A stretch of 64,000 nucleotides of DNA from an uncultured Flavobacteriaceae bacterium (GTDB taxonomy: Bacteria; Bacteroidota; Bacteroidia; Flavobacteriales; Flavobacteriaceae), in the NCBI GenBank assembly GCA_947494715.1, contig CANLWG010000007.1, positions 186,001-250,000 of the forward strand, in the 5' to 3' direction. Positions 9,375 to 18,928 of this stretch are shown here, one piece after another. Within the stretch, counting starts at the first letter, position 1; each line of letters opens with the position of its first letter. The position numbers and the translations under genes are program-made. Under the pieces are notes generated by a model. It saw only the letters and a program-made list of their open reading frames with translations, was not told the DNA's origin and did no database searches.

Positions 9375-12300
9375 AAAATCCGGTTTTTCCATTATTTATC
9401 GTGGCAATTAGTACTTTTTTGTTATCCGTGTCTATCCATTCTAGATTTCTAATCTGTCCTTGTATTCTCAGCGGGAATACCTCGGAGGGATTGTTTTTAT
9501 TGGTATAGGGTCCAAAGATAGCCCATCCAGTTGAAGCATCATATCTTCCAAACTGAGGTTTAACTAAATATTGATTGCCTCCAAAGAAAAGGTCGGTATG
9601 CCCATCCCCATCAATATCCGAGGCACTTATGGCATATACTGGTGCGTATTGTATTTCATTTGGAAGTTTGTAAGCTATAAACTTTCCATTTTCGTTGAGA
9701 AAAATAGTACTTTCAATCATCTCAAGCTTCTGGGAAAAAGTATTTTCCAGTTGTTCTTTGGAGAAAATGGACGACATATCGGCCTTGGCATAATCCCTAT
9801 AATACAGCAATTTCTTTTTTAGGGAGGGTATTTGTGAAATTAACTCGTCCTTATCGACAATAGGATAATACTTACCCTTCAAAAACTGACATATGATTTG
9901 TTCTTGGAATCCGTTGCCATCAAAGTCATGTACAAACATTTTCATTCGGGGCTTGAAAAAACTGTTTTGCCCCATGTTCCCTGCAATGATATCCATATCA
10001 CCATCATTGTCAATATCAGCTACTTCCAATGAAGTCCAAAGTCCAGAAGAATCTCCTATTCCATACGCTTCGGTCTTATCTTCCAATTTGCCTTTTTTAT
10101 TCAAGAAGACCTTTACGGGCATCCATTCCCCAAGTATCACAAGGTCTTCCCACCCGTCATTGTTCAAGTCGCTCCATTGGGCATTGGTGATCATACCTAA
10201 ATTGGTGAAGCCATTTTTCTCCAAAGTCGTGAATACCCCTTTTCCATTGTTCTCAAGAAGATACCCGTTACCGGGCAATCCATAAAGATTGGTTTTATAG
10301 CGTTCCCCAACAAAAAGGTCTATATCCCCATCCTTGTCATAGTCGGAGGCTGCCACCGTGGAAGAGCTTAAGGTCTTTGGGAATTGAAGACTAGTTTTGG
10401 ATTTGACAAAGGTACCCTTATCATTCTTGTAATAGGCATCGTTAAGGGCTACGGAATAGGGTGAAAAGGCCTTACCGCCATGGCAGACATAAAGATCTAA
10501 ATCTCCATCATTATCGCCGTCAAAAAAGAGGGCATCCGTATCCTCGGAATTGGTATCTTGTATAAAAGGGGCATCCGTTTCGCGATATCCGGTCGGGGAG
10601 GAAATGAACAACCTCCCTGTCTGATTTTTGGCGCCTCCCATAAAAAAATCGAATTTACCATCCTTATTGATATCGGCCATAGCGAAAGCCGGACCCTCAT
10701 TACTACTCATATGGGGCAGTAACCGCTCGTTGTTGAAATCTACATAATTGTTTTCTTCATGCTTAAAATCGAAAAGAGGTGGAGTTTCTTCCACTATTGT
10801 TGGAAATGGAGTGTCAAAAGAATGTATTGGGGGATGCTCTTCAAGATGTACAGGCTGCTTAAAAGAGTACGTCTTATTGGTAGCAAGGTCTGTATATGTT
10901 GAAATTTTCCCATTGGGCCATTGGATCCAAAGGGAATCCACTTTTTTTCGATTTCCTATTCCAAGATGGACGCCATAAGGGACACTACTTTGAAAACCCC
11001 TTGACACGTAGTTTTCGCCATAGGCATATCGGTTGTTCCCATATTTTATGGTGGCTTTTGCACCTATCACTGGAAGGCGATTGGTGGAATCCATTAGTTT
11101 AAAGGTGATGCTTCTATGCGTGAGGGTGTCCGTGGTATTTTCGTAAACAAAGGAAGGCATGTTCACATTGTTGACCACAAGGTCTAAGTCGCCATCATTG
11201 TCCAAATCCCCGTAGGCGCTGCCATTACTAAAGCTAGGGGTGCCCAGGCCCCATTCGTTGCTTGTTTTTTGGAACTTTAAATTTCCATGATTGGCATAAG
11301 CGGCATTTGGCACCGCTTGGGAAGGTATGGCATCGATCAAGGAGGTTATCACATTTTTTTCATTCTTTTGGATTCTATTTTTTACAGTTTCCTCATTGGC
11401 CTGATAGGCCAGATAGTCTCGATCCAGCAAATCCTTATAAATACCGTTACTGATAAAAACATCCCTTAGGCCATTGTTATCCATGTCAAATAAAAGGGCA
11501 CCCCAACTCCACTCGGAACCGGATATGCCCACCATTCTACCGGTTTCCAAAAACTGGTTGCCTCCAAGGTTCTTTTGAAGTGTGTTCCGGGGAAATTGAT
11601 GAAAATAGCCTTGTTCCCAAGCCATGGTATATTTGTCCCAAGATTCAAAAAGGGTCTTGGTCTTCTGGCGCTCAAGATTTTCGGGCAACATTTCGGTAAC
11701 GATGAGTTCGGGCAGAAGGTCGTTGTCCAAATCGGCCAGGTCGGCACCCATAGAACCCATGGAGATGGATAGAAAATAGTTTTCCAACTCTTCTGTAAAC
11801 CCCCCTAATGTATCATTGATGTAGAGATAATCCCTTTCAAAAAAATCATTGGATATAAAAATGTCCGTCCAGTTGTCCTGATTGAAATCGCCCAAGGTAA
11901 TCCCTAGGCCAAACCCTATCTTACTACTGTAAATTCCGGCTTCCTGCGTAATTTCGGTAAAAAACCCGCTATCGTTTCGAAAAAATTTGTTGCCGTTACC
12001 ACTTTCATCTGGAATGGTCCGTTGGTCTTTTATCAAATCAAATGCACCGACGGAACGAAGTGAATTGTTCAGGATATAGGCATCCAGATCCCCGTCCTTA
12101 TCGTAATCAAAAAAAGCGGCATGTACGGAGAGCCCCTCAATATCCAATCCATACTCTTTGGAGGATTCGGTAAAGGTTACTTGCCCTGATTCCGTAGAAA
12201 AACCATTATTTATAAAAAGTTCGTTATGTCTATTACTGCCTTCGGGCTTTCCAGACTTGCAGACATACAAGTCAAGATAACCATCTCGATTGATGTCCAC

Positions 12301-12657
12301 AAAAGTAGCCCCTGTGGACCATACCCCGGGACAGGTAACGCCTGCGGTTTCAGTAATGTCCTCAAATTGCCAATTGCCCTTATTCAGATACAATTTATTA
12401 TCCACCATATTCCCGGTAAAATAGATATCCTCCAACCCATCATTATTGATATCACCTATGGCCACTCCCCCACCATTGTAAAAATTACGATAGAGGTAAG
12501 GGTTGAATTCCTCATCATAGATCAATGTATTTTTAAATGAGATGCCTATAGTCGTGTCTCTTAGTGCAAATAACGAAGTCCCTTTTTTTGACTTTTCGTC
12601 CGTATTTCCACAAGAAATTAATACCAAAAGAAGTACGAATGTTACAAGTTGCTTCAT
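9352..12657 (-). CDS. VCBS/FG-GAP repeat lipoprotein with ASPIC/UnbV-like domain (copy 1)
   Basis: 1101 residues with a short SPII signal (LLLVLISCGN). FG-GAP/VCBS calcium loops (DINNDGLEDIYF, FDYDKDGDLDAYILN, ADLDNDLLPELIV) form an N-terminal propeller. An ASPIC/UnbV-like stretch follows (GFQSSVPYGVHLGIGN, LWIQWPNGKI), then a second propeller and a C-terminal cap. It is the first gene after SusD, separated from it by a structured 258-bp spacer. By analogy with SusE/SusF-type genes it occupies the position of a surface substrate-binding lipoprotein; whether it binds glycan, protein or calcium-bridged polymer cannot be told from sequence. Confidence 0.88.
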   Translation of the reverse strand: MKQLVTFVLLLVLISCGNTDEKSKKGTSLFALRDTTIGISFKNTLIYDEEFNPYLYRNFYNGGGVAIGDINNDGLEDIYFTGNMVDNKLYLNKGNWQFEDITETAGVTCPGVWSTGATFVDINRDGYLDLYVCKSGKPEGSNRHNELFINNGFSTESGQVTFTESSKEYGLDIEGLSVHAAFFDYDKDGDLDAYILNNSLRSVGAFDLIKDQRTIPDESGNGNKFFRNDSGFFTEITQEAGIYSSKIGFGLGITLGDFNQDNWTDIFISNDFFERDYLYINDTLGGFTEELENYFLSISMGSMGADLADLDNDLLPELIVTEMLPENLERQKTKTLFESWDKYTMAWEQGYFHQFPRNTLQKNLGGNQFLETGRMVGISGSEWSWGALLFDMDNNGLRDVFISNGIYKDLLDRDYLAYQANEETVKNRIQKNEKNVITSLIDAIPSQAVPNAAYANHGNLKFQKTSNEWGLGTPSFSNGSAYGDLDNDGDLDLVVNNVNMPSFVYENTTDTLTHRSITFKLMDSTNRLPVIGAKATIKYGNNRYAYGENYVSRGFQSSVPYGVHLGIGNRKKVDSLWIQWPNGKISTYTDLATNKTYSFKQPVHLEEHPPIHSFDTPFPTIVEETPPLFDFKHEENNYVDFNNERLLPHMSSNEGPAFAMADINKDGKFDFFMGGAKNQTGRLFISSPTGYRETDAPFIQDTNSEDTDALFFDGDNDGDLDLYVCHGGKAFSPYSVALNDAYYKNDKGTFVKSKTSLQFPKTLSSSTVAASDYDKDGDIDLFVGERYKTNLYGLPGNGYLLENNGKGVFTTLEKNGFTNLGMITNAQWSDLNNDGWEDLVILGEWMPVKVFLNKKGKLEDKTEAYGIGDSSGLWTSLEVADIDNDGDMDIIAGNMGQNSFFKPRMKMFVHDFDGNGFQEQIICQFLKGKYYPIVDKDELISQIPSLKKKLLYYRDYAKADMSSIFSKEQLENTFSQKLEMIESTIFLNENGKFIAYKLPNEIQYAPVYAISASDIDGDGHTDLFFGGNQYLVKPQFGRYDASTGWAIFGPYTNKNNPSEVFPLRIQGQIRNLEWIDTDNKKVLIATINNGKTGFYEFKKDR

Positions 12658-12772
12658 CTATTATACTATTGAATATGTGGCTTTAAAAGCTAAAAAAGGA
12701 AAAAAATTGGTTTGGCATAGACAATTATCCTAAGAAGTATTTGACCACAGACCCCAATAGAAGGTCAGAATT

Positions 12773-12813
12773 AACCTGCCTGCGGGTTTACATACCTTTG
12801 GTATAAGCAGGTT
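12773..12813 (-). promoter_or_regulatory. Stem-loop in the SusD-VCBS spacer
   Basis: AACCTGC (12773-12779) pairs with GCAGGTT (12807-12813), and inside it ATACC (12792-12796) pairs with GGTAT (12800-12804) across a TTT loop. Both stems are perfect. The structure lies in the untranslated RNA between SusD and the first VCBS gene, a place where processing or attenuation often makes SusCD more abundant than downstream genes. No T-tract follows, so it is more likely an mRNA-stability element than a terminator. Confidence 0.5.
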
Positions 12814-12861
12814 CTACTAAACCTATTTTGCCTTTTAGGACTGACGAAAATGGGTTTTACT

Positions 12862-12892
12862 AAAAAGGGTTGCCCATAAAGAACAACCCTTT
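12862..12892 (-). terminator. Attenuator-like hairpin just downstream of SusD
   Basis: On the minus strand AAAGGGTTG (12892-12884) pairs with CAACCCTTT (12872-12864) around an 11-base loop, and the message continues with further T residues to 12862. The hairpin starts 24 bases after the SusD stop codon. With a perfect 9-bp stem and a short U-run it should act as a leaky intrinsic terminator, lowering transcription of the VCBS genes relative to SusCD. Confidence 0.55.
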
Positions 12893-12915
12893 AAACACTT
12901 AAATTTTGATTATTA

Positions 12916-14514
12916 TTAGTAGCCCGGATTCTGTGTCAAATCATCAACGGCATTTATTTGATCCACAGGTATAGGCATCAAATTTCTAAAGGCATCCGCA
13001 TTGGTCTTTTCCCACCAGGAATCCTGGAACTTGCCAAAACGGATCAAATCGATTCTACGGCTAGACTCCTGGAACATTTCGCGGCCACGTTCGGCCAAAA
13101 ATTCATCGGCATCGATACTTCCCAAAGTAGAAACTCCAGCCCTAGTTCGTATGGCATTGACATCGGGTAAAGAAAGGTTCCAATCCCCCGCAGCACGGGC
13201 TCTCGCTTCACCGCGCATTAGATGAACATCCCCTAAGCGAACAATGGGCATATCGTTATTCATATCCGCCCTACCCAATACTTCAAAGCTAAACTTTTTC
13301 ATTCGGGCTCCACCTTGACGTAGCGCATTGGGCTCCAATTCATTAATGGCCGGGGTGTAGTTGACCTGAAGGTCATCATCATCCGCGGCGAAATCAAGCA
13401 AGGGATTTCCGGAAAAATCTGTCTGCGGACCTACCAAGAAATTGGCCTCTTTACGTAAATCCCCATCTTCATAGCTATTGTAGAACTCTTCCAGGGTTAC
13501 AAAGCCGTTCCAAGGTGCCTCATCTAGGCCAAAAGTCAACTGGCTAGGACCATGAAGTGTCATCTGGGAAAAGTTCATCCCGGTATTACTGGCAATATCA
13601 TACTGTATGGACCATATGATTTCTGGATTATTTTCATTGGTCGGTGCAAAAATGGCTGCGTAGCCTTCCAAAGTCTCTGGGTCACTCTCAACCTCGGGAC
13701 GTCGTGATAGATTTGGTTCGGTACATCCTGCAGCACATAGTTGGTAGGGACCGTTATCAATAATGTAAGTGGCTGCCCAATCCGCCTCCTGATAGCGGGG
13801 AGTACCTGTATATACCTCCGCGTTCAAGTACAGTTTGGCCAAAATGCCCAAAGTTCCATATTGATTTAGCCGATAAGGACTAACATCCGTGGTCAAATCG
13901 CTACCAGAAAGATCAATGTCCGCAGTTACTGCGGGAATGCCCAAAGCGGCCAACAACTCGCTTTCTACGAAGTCAAATACCTGGGCTCTGTCAACTTGTG
14001 GTGGGGTTGGATTTGTTTCGGTAACTATTTTGACATTTCCGTAAACATCCAATAATCTCCAATAAAAATAGGCGCGTAATGCCCTTACTTGCGCAGTCTG
14101 GTTGGCATCCAAGGCTTCATCCCCGGTCAAGGCAAGTGCTGTGTTACATTCTCCGACACCACCATAGGCATCGTTCCAACCTTCTTCAACGCGGTCATTT
14201 GCGGGATCCCAAGTATGGCGATGTAGTGCGATCCATATACCGCCGTCGAACCAGTCACCCCCTTTTTGTGGAACGGCCATATCATCCCCGGGAACACCTT
14301 GCAGTGCAAAGAAACCGCTGTTACCTGCCGAACCGGCACGTAATCTTGAAAATGGAGCCAAAAGCGCTCCACCGCCACCTTCACCATCTGCTGAGGGAAG
14401 ACCGTCAATTGAAAACTCCTCCGTTATGGTGTCCTCCAATTCATCATCCAAATCGGTACAGGAGAAGGCAATAAACACCGTACTGATCAATGTTAGTTTA
14501 AATAATCGTTTCAT
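12916..14514 (-). CDS. SusD/RagB family outer-membrane nutrient-binding lipoprotein
   Basis: 532 residues from the ATG at 14514; an upstream in-frame ATG at 14538 would overlap the SusC stop and add a poor signal n-region. The N-terminus is an SPII signal (STVFIAFSCTDL) with acidic residues after the Cys. The TPR-type SusD fold is indicated by VRALRAYFYWRLLDVYGNV, by YRLNQYGTLGILAKLYLN and by the C-terminal IRTRAGV and RGREMFQESSRRIDLIRFGKF motifs, hallmarks of the RagB/SusD family. It should form the lid of the SusC transporter encoded 11 bp upstream. The ligand is not deducible; no adjoining glycoside hydrolase gives a hint. Confidence 0.95.
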   Translation of the reverse strand: MKRLFKLTLISTVFIAFSCTDLDDELEDTITEEFSIDGLPSADGEGGGGALLAPFSRLRAGSAGNSGFFALQGVPGDDMAVPQKGGDWFDGGIWIALHRHTWDPANDRVEEGWNDAYGGVGECNTALALTGDEALDANQTAQVRALRAYFYWRLLDVYGNVKIVTETNPTPPQVDRAQVFDFVESELLAALGIPAVTADIDLSGSDLTTDVSPYRLNQYGTLGILAKLYLNAEVYTGTPRYQEADWAATYIIDNGPYQLCAAGCTEPNLSRRPEVESDPETLEGYAAIFAPTNENNPEIIWSIQYDIASNTGMNFSQMTLHGPSQLTFGLDEAPWNGFVTLEEFYNSYEDGDLRKEANFLVGPQTDFSGNPLLDFAADDDDLQVNYTPAINELEPNALRQGGARMKKFSFEVLGRADMNNDMPIVRLGDVHLMRGEARARAAGDWNLSLPDVNAIRTRAGVSTLGSIDADEFLAERGREMFQESSRRIDLIRFGKFQDSWWEKTNADAFRNLMPIPVDQINAVDDLTQNPGY

Positions 14515-14524
14515 AGTATTTTTT

Positions 14525-17500
14525 TTAGAAGTTAACATTTAATCCTAATGTAATGGTTGTGGCCGTAAAATAGGCTTCCCTTCGCTCTATCCCCGGAATA
14601 AGTACGTTGGGCTGTATGTCATTAATTTGATCGTTAGGGTCGTTACCTCTTATTTCGTTAAGCCCCAAACCACCATCTTGCAAAGCTGGGTCGGGGTCAA
14701 CCCCACTATAGCCTGTAATCGTAAACAAATTCTGGGCGGCTAGGGAAACCCGTAAATTTTTAATATAACTATCTTCCTTCAAATCAAAGTTATACCCTAC
14801 GGACATATTGTCCAAGCGCAAAAAGTCCGCTTTTTCTACATAATAGGAACTAAATTGAGCAGTTCTAACATCATCTCGTTGCAATTTGGTATTTACAAAG
14901 TTATAGGATGCCTGGGAACCAATGATAGGCTCATAGAAGGCACGGAAACTATTGACCAAACTATGACCCACAACGGCCCTAAAGAAAACGTTGGCATCCC
15001 AATTGCCAAAGGAAACCTGATTGGTCCAACCCAATTCAAAATCTGGAAGACCTGTACCCAAAACTTCAAAATCCACATTTTCATCGAGGGCACTTCCTTG
15101 CCCGGTAACCAGTTCACCATCACCATTCACATCCACCAAGATGGGGGTACCATTTTCATCCACATTTCCGGAAAAAACAGGTCCCCAGATTTGGCCTACT
15201 TCTTCACCTTCCCTGACCAAAATAACATTGGTATTGTTTTGCCCGGGAGATCCCAGATTCCCCAAAACTTGATCGCCCTGAGCATTTTCTTCCAATGTGT
15301 TTTTATTATGGGAAAATACGATTCCCGTATTGTATGTCAGTTGGTCTGTTTTAAAAACATCGTAGTTAGCGGATATTTCTATACCATTCACACCTAACTG
15401 ACCAGCATTTTCCCAACGTTGGGAGAACCCATTATTTTCAGCAGCATCGATATTGGCAAGGATGATAAAATCCGAAATATCTCGAGTAAATAAATCCAAG
15501 GTGGCCCCAAAGCGATCCGTGGCAAATTCAAAACCAAGGTTTATCTCCGATTTTTCCTCCCATCTCAAATCTGGATTGGCCGCTCTGCCATTTTCATTAG
15601 AGGTGCCAAAACCTCCTCGCCCACCTCGGAATACGGTAAATGCTTGTCTGTCAAGACCAACTTCTGGAGGGATGGAACCCGTAACTCCCCAGCCCAATCT
15701 GGCCTTTAGGAGATTAACATTCTCCAATTGCAAGTATTTGTTCAAATCTGCACCTATCGCCACGGCAGGGAAAGTACCCCATTGATTATCAGCTCCAAAG
15801 CGACTGGACCCTTCCCGGCTAACCGCTGCGTTCAAATAAATAGCATCGTCAAAAGTGGCATTTATACGGCCAAAGAAACGGACAATTCGATCTCCATCCC
15901 GCCGTTCACTACTAGTAACAACTCTATTGGCCTCCAATAAATCCTGGGCTGACTCTATACTATTGCTAAAGTCAAAATCAACTCCTGGAGGAAATCCTCC
16001 CAACTGAAGAAAATAGTTATTGAAGTCCTGTTCCTGGAAGGAATATCCCCCGGTAGCCGTGAAGCTCACAAAGTCCTTAACTGTGCCCGTATACGTTCCA
16101 TAGGCCTCAAACAATTGAAAGCGTCTTTCCTCGGTACCAAAGTCGGCCCGTCCACGCCTTACTGGGCTAACGGCATTTCCACCATCCCAAAGAAGTGTTG
16201 TGGGATAATACTGCTTTCTATTGTTTTTAATGTCCTGCTCAGCATAATTCAAATTGACGGCCAGAGCATCCGAAATACGATAATTCAGATTCACATTATA
16301 GTTAAGGGTTGTGGCAGCCGCATTGTTTCTGGCCTGCTCCGCAATGGAAACTGGATTAAAGCTATCAAAAAGCCCCAACGTTTCAAAATAGCCTCCGTAC
16401 TGTGCTGTTGCAAAGGGAAATGGGGCATCATCCCCAAATACCGGAGCTGTCGGGTTGTAACTGGTCGCATAACGCAAAGCCTGGTTAAAACCAATCCTAG
16501 AATCCCTTTGGGTAAAGGCGGCATTCACATCAACTTTCAGTTTATCATCGAACAGTCTCCCACTAAAATTAGTACGGAAGTTAAATTGCTCGAAACCGCT
16601 ATTGATCAAGATGTTGTCCGTATCCCTGAAATTACCGGCAATCCGATAGGTAAAATCTTCGGTACCACCAGAAGCGGATATATTATGTACCTGAGCAATA
16701 CCGGTCTGGGTCACTTCATCTCGCCAATCCGTATCACTGCCCAAATCGTTTCCTCCAGCGGCAAGGAATTCTTGCCGGTTCATGAGTTCTATTTGATTTG
16801 CAATGGTGGAAACCCCCAATTGTCCATTATAAGAAACTCGAAGTGGTTGACCTGTTTTTCCAGACTTAGTGGTAATCACGATTACCCCGGCGGAACCTCG
16901 TGTTCCATAGATGGCGGCCGCGGAACCATCTTTTAAAACCGTAATGTTTTCAATATCCGCGGGATCCACACTATCCAGGGAACCTCCTAGAATCCCATCG
17001 ATAACGACCAAAGGTTGTTGGTTACCTCCAACCGTGGAAATACCCCTTAACCGAATTACGGGCTGGTCGTTGGGATTTCCGCCCCGGTTGACCACACTTA
17101 GCCCTGCAACCTTACCTTGTAAAAGTTGTGTGGGCTCATTCACGACCCCTTGGTTAAAGTCCTCCGTACTAACGCTGACAACCGCTGTGGTAATTTCCTT
17201 TTTTGCCTGACTACCGTAACCTACAATGACCACCTCGTCCAAGGCCTGCGCATCTTCTTGTAGCACCACATCAATGGTAGTTTGCCCGGCAACGGGAATT
17301 TCTTGGTTGCTATAGCCAATATAGCTAAAGACCAAAATAGCATCATCTTCCAATCCGTCTATGGTATAATTACCGTCAAAATCGGTTTGTGTACCATTGG
17401 TTGTTCCCTTTACCACAACACTGGCTCCCGGTAAGGGCCCTGTGGTATCGGAAACCGTACCGGATACTTCCTGCGCCTGGGATAAACTAAAGCACAAAAG

Positions 17501-17542
17501 TGCCCCAGCCATCACAAGGCTTCTTAGTAGCGTAATCTTCAT
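14525..17542 (-). CDS. SusC/RagA family TonB-linked outer-membrane transporter
   Basis: 1005 residues: SPI signal (LLCFSLSQAQ), a carboxypeptidase-like regulatory domain (residues ~25-100, VSGTVSDTTGPLPGASVVVKG), a linker TonB-box-like region (LDEVVIVGYG), a plug (VVIDGILGG, IENITVLKDGSAAAIYG) and a 22-strand-type barrel ending in LGLNVNF. There is no STN domain, so it is not paired with an ECF-sigma/FecR system; control by the divergent LacI protein is more likely. It heads the minus-strand operon with SusD 11 bp downstream. It imports a ligand in a TonB-dependent way; identity unknown. Confidence 0.96.
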   Translation of the reverse strand: MKITLLRSLVMAGALLCFSLSQAQEVSGTVSDTTGPLPGASVVVKGTTNGTQTDFDGNYTIDGLEDDAILVFSYIGYSNQEIPVAGQTTIDVVLQEDAQALDEVVIVGYGSQAKKEITTAVVSVSTEDFNQGVVNEPTQLLQGKVAGLSVVNRGGNPNDQPVIRLRGISTVGGNQQPLVVIDGILGGSLDSVDPADIENITVLKDGSAAAIYGTRGSAGVIVITTKSGKTGQPLRVSYNGQLGVSTIANQIELMNRQEFLAAGGNDLGSDTDWRDEVTQTGIAQVHNISASGGTEDFTYRIAGNFRDTDNILINSGFEQFNFRTNFSGRLFDDKLKVDVNAAFTQRDSRIGFNQALRYATSYNPTAPVFGDDAPFPFATAQYGGYFETLGLFDSFNPVSIAEQARNNAAATTLNYNVNLNYRISDALAVNLNYAEQDIKNNRKQYYPTTLLWDGGNAVSPVRRGRADFGTEERRFQLFEAYGTYTGTVKDFVSFTATGGYSFQEQDFNNYFLQLGGFPPGVDFDFSNSIESAQDLLEANRVVTSSERRDGDRIVRFFGRINATFDDAIYLNAAVSREGSSRFGADNQWGTFPAVAIGADLNKYLQLENVNLLKARLGWGVTGSIPPEVGLDRQAFTVFRGGRGGFGTSNENGRAANPDLRWEEKSEINLGFEFATDRFGATLDLFTRDISDFIILANIDAAENNGFSQRWENAGQLGVNGIEISANYDVFKTDQLTYNTGIVFSHNKNTLEENAQGDQVLGNLGSPGQNNTNVILVREGEEVGQIWGPVFSGNVDENGTPILVDVNGDGELVTGQGSALDENVDFEVLGTGLPDFELGWTNQVSFGNWDANVFFRAVVGHSLVNSFRAFYEPIIGSQASYNFVNTKLQRDDVRTAQFSSYYVEKADFLRLDNMSVGYNFDLKEDSYIKNLRVSLAAQNLFTITGYSGVDPDPALQDGGLGLNEIRGNDPNDQINDIQPNVLIPGIERREAYFTATTITLGLNVNF

Positions 17543-17592
17543 AAATAGCTAATTTTAAGTTGAGTTAATTTATAATCGAAAGTTAAAAATAT

Positions 17593-17621
17593 GTAAAATA
17601 GTTGTTAATATCCTATCACAA
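17593..17621 (-). promoter_or_regulatory. Candidate promoter of the SusC operon
   Basis: Reading the minus strand, TTG at 17621-17619 and TATTTTAC at 17600-17593 resemble the Bacteroidota -33 (TTTG) and -7 (TAnnTTTG) elements with fitting spacing. The -7 match has mismatches, so this is tentative. It would give a leader of about 45 bases before the SusC ATG. Confidence 0.3.
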
Positions 17622-17635
17622 TGAAATCAAGGCTT

Positions 17636-17651
17636 ACGAAAACGGTTTCGT
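17636..17651. promoter_or_regulatory. LacI-family operator-like palindrome
   Basis: ACGAAAACGGTTTCGT is a 16-bp palindrome around a central CG with one mismatched pair, the form typical of LacI/PurR-family operators. It lies between SusC and the divergent LacI gene, just upstream of the candidate SusC promoter. That placement suits an activator-type or dual control of SusCD by the product of 17894-18928. Confidence 0.55.
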
Positions 17652-17735
17652 GTTAATAACTTTTTTAAAATATCACAATCTTAAATTATGGTTTGCTAAT
17701 TTAAACTATTCGTAGTATTGGCTAAAAATAGTGAT

Positions 17736-17749
17736 AAAACCGCAGTTTT
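17736..17749. promoter_or_regulatory. Second, weaker palindrome in the SusC-LacI spacer
   Basis: AAAACCGCAGTTTT has perfect 5-bp arms (AAAAC/GTTTT) around CGCA. It may be a degenerate second operator for the LacI-family regulator, but it is short and the region is AT-rich, so chance is a real alternative. Confidence 0.25.
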
Positions 17750-17785
17750 TGTCAAATATAACACTTTTTGTTTTTTGCCCGATTT

Positions 17786-17807
17786 TTGGAAATGATTCCA
17801 TTTCCAA
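17786..17807. promoter_or_regulatory. Inverted repeat upstream of the LacI-family gene
   Basis: TTGGAAAT (17786-17793) and ATTTCCAA (17800-17807) are perfect 8-bp arms around GATTCC. The element sits about 90 bp before the regulator start and could be an autoregulatory site or a binding site for another factor. It differs in sequence from the CG-centred palindrome at 17636. Confidence 0.4.
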
Positions 17808-17893
17808 GATGTTAATGTTAAATACTAACATTTCCTTAAGAGTTGAATCTTTAATGGTTATTTTTCTTTTTTTAACAGAATTAAGATTGTATT

Positions 17894-18928
17894 TTGAAAC
17901 GAAAAATTACACTTAAGCACATTGCACGGGAACTGGAAGTTTCTATTTCCACAGTTTCCAAGGCCTTAAAGAATAGCGAGGAAATAAGCAGGGATACCAA
18001 AGAAAAAGTCCAAGCCTTTGCAAAACTTTACAACTACAAGCCCAATAATGTGGCTATTAGTCTCAAGAATAAGCGCACTAAGAATATCGGTGTCATTATT
18101 CCAGAGATTGTCCATCATTTTTTTACGACCGTCTTTAGGGGAATTGAGCAATATGCCAATCAAAAGGGATACAACGTTATTGTATGTGTATCCGATGAAT
18201 CCTTTGATAAGGAGGTCATTAACATGGAGCTATTGGCCAACGGTAGTGTGGATGGTTTTATAATGGCCCTGTCCGCAGAGACCCAGCTTAAAAACGATTA
18301 TAACCATTTAAAGGAAGTCACGGAACAAGGAATTCCTTTGGTCCTCTTTGACCGTGTTGCGGATGAGGTGGCTTGCGACAAGGTATTGATTAACGATAGG
18401 GAAATTGCAAGGCAAGCGGTAAACAAGCTTTTGGATCAGGGAAGAAAAAGAATTGCCCTGGTGACAACGGACAACTACCTTAACGTAAGCAATAAAAGGG
18501 CAAGGGGCTATTTTGATGCACTAGAGGACAGAAATCAGGAAATTGATGAAAATCTTATTATAAAATTACCCTATACCTATTTGGGTATGGACAAAGTGCC
18601 CATCCAAGCTTTTTTTGAAAAAGAAAAGGTAGATGCCGCCTTTTGCGTAAATGAAATGTTTGCAGTCCATTGTATGCGAGTGGCACAGGACATGGGATTA
18701 AAAATTCCCGAGGATATCTCGTTTATCGGATTTACGGATGGAATCCTGTCAAAATATGCCAATCCCACCTTAACAACTGTAGCGCAACATGGCGAACAAA
18801 TGGGGGAAATAGCAGCAAAAATGCTAATAGAGCGGGTGGAGCAGGAAAATGGGGATGATGAAGAGGAAATATTCCAAACCAAAGTGCTTAGTGCAACCTT
18901 AATAGAGAGAGATTCGACGATTAACTGA
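17894..18928 (+). CDS. LacI-family transcriptional regulator
   Basis: 344 residues beginning at a TTG codon; a stop lies four codons upstream in frame, and the TTG gives the canonical start of the LacI helix-turn-helix (ITLKHIARELEVSISTVSKALK, then YKPNNVAISLKN hinge). The periplasmic-binding-protein-like effector domain follows (KNIGVIIPEIVHHFF, VDGFIMALS, VLFDRV, ISFIGFTDG). It is divergent from the SusC operon, with operator-like palindromes between. Genes for a maltose/alpha-glucan phosphorylase pathway lie 4 kb downstream on the same strand, so an alpha-glucoside or glucose-phosphate signal is a reasonable guess for the effector. Repressor or activator cannot be told. Confidence 0.93.
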   Translation: MKRKITLKHIARELEVSISTVSKALKNSEEISRDTKEKVQAFAKLYNYKPNNVAISLKNKRTKNIGVIIPEIVHHFFTTVFRGIEQYANQKGYNVIVCVSDESFDKEVINMELLANGSVDGFIMALSAETQLKNDYNHLKEVTEQGIPLVLFDRVADEVACDKVLINDREIARQAVNKLLDQGRKRIALVTTDNYLNVSNKRARGYFDALEDRNQEIDENLIIKLPYTYLGMDKVPIQAFFEKEKVDAAFCVNEMFAVHCMRVAQDMGLKIPEDISFIGFTDGILSKYANPTLTTVAQHGEQMGEIAAKMLIERVEQENGDDEEEIFQTKVLSATLIERDSTIN

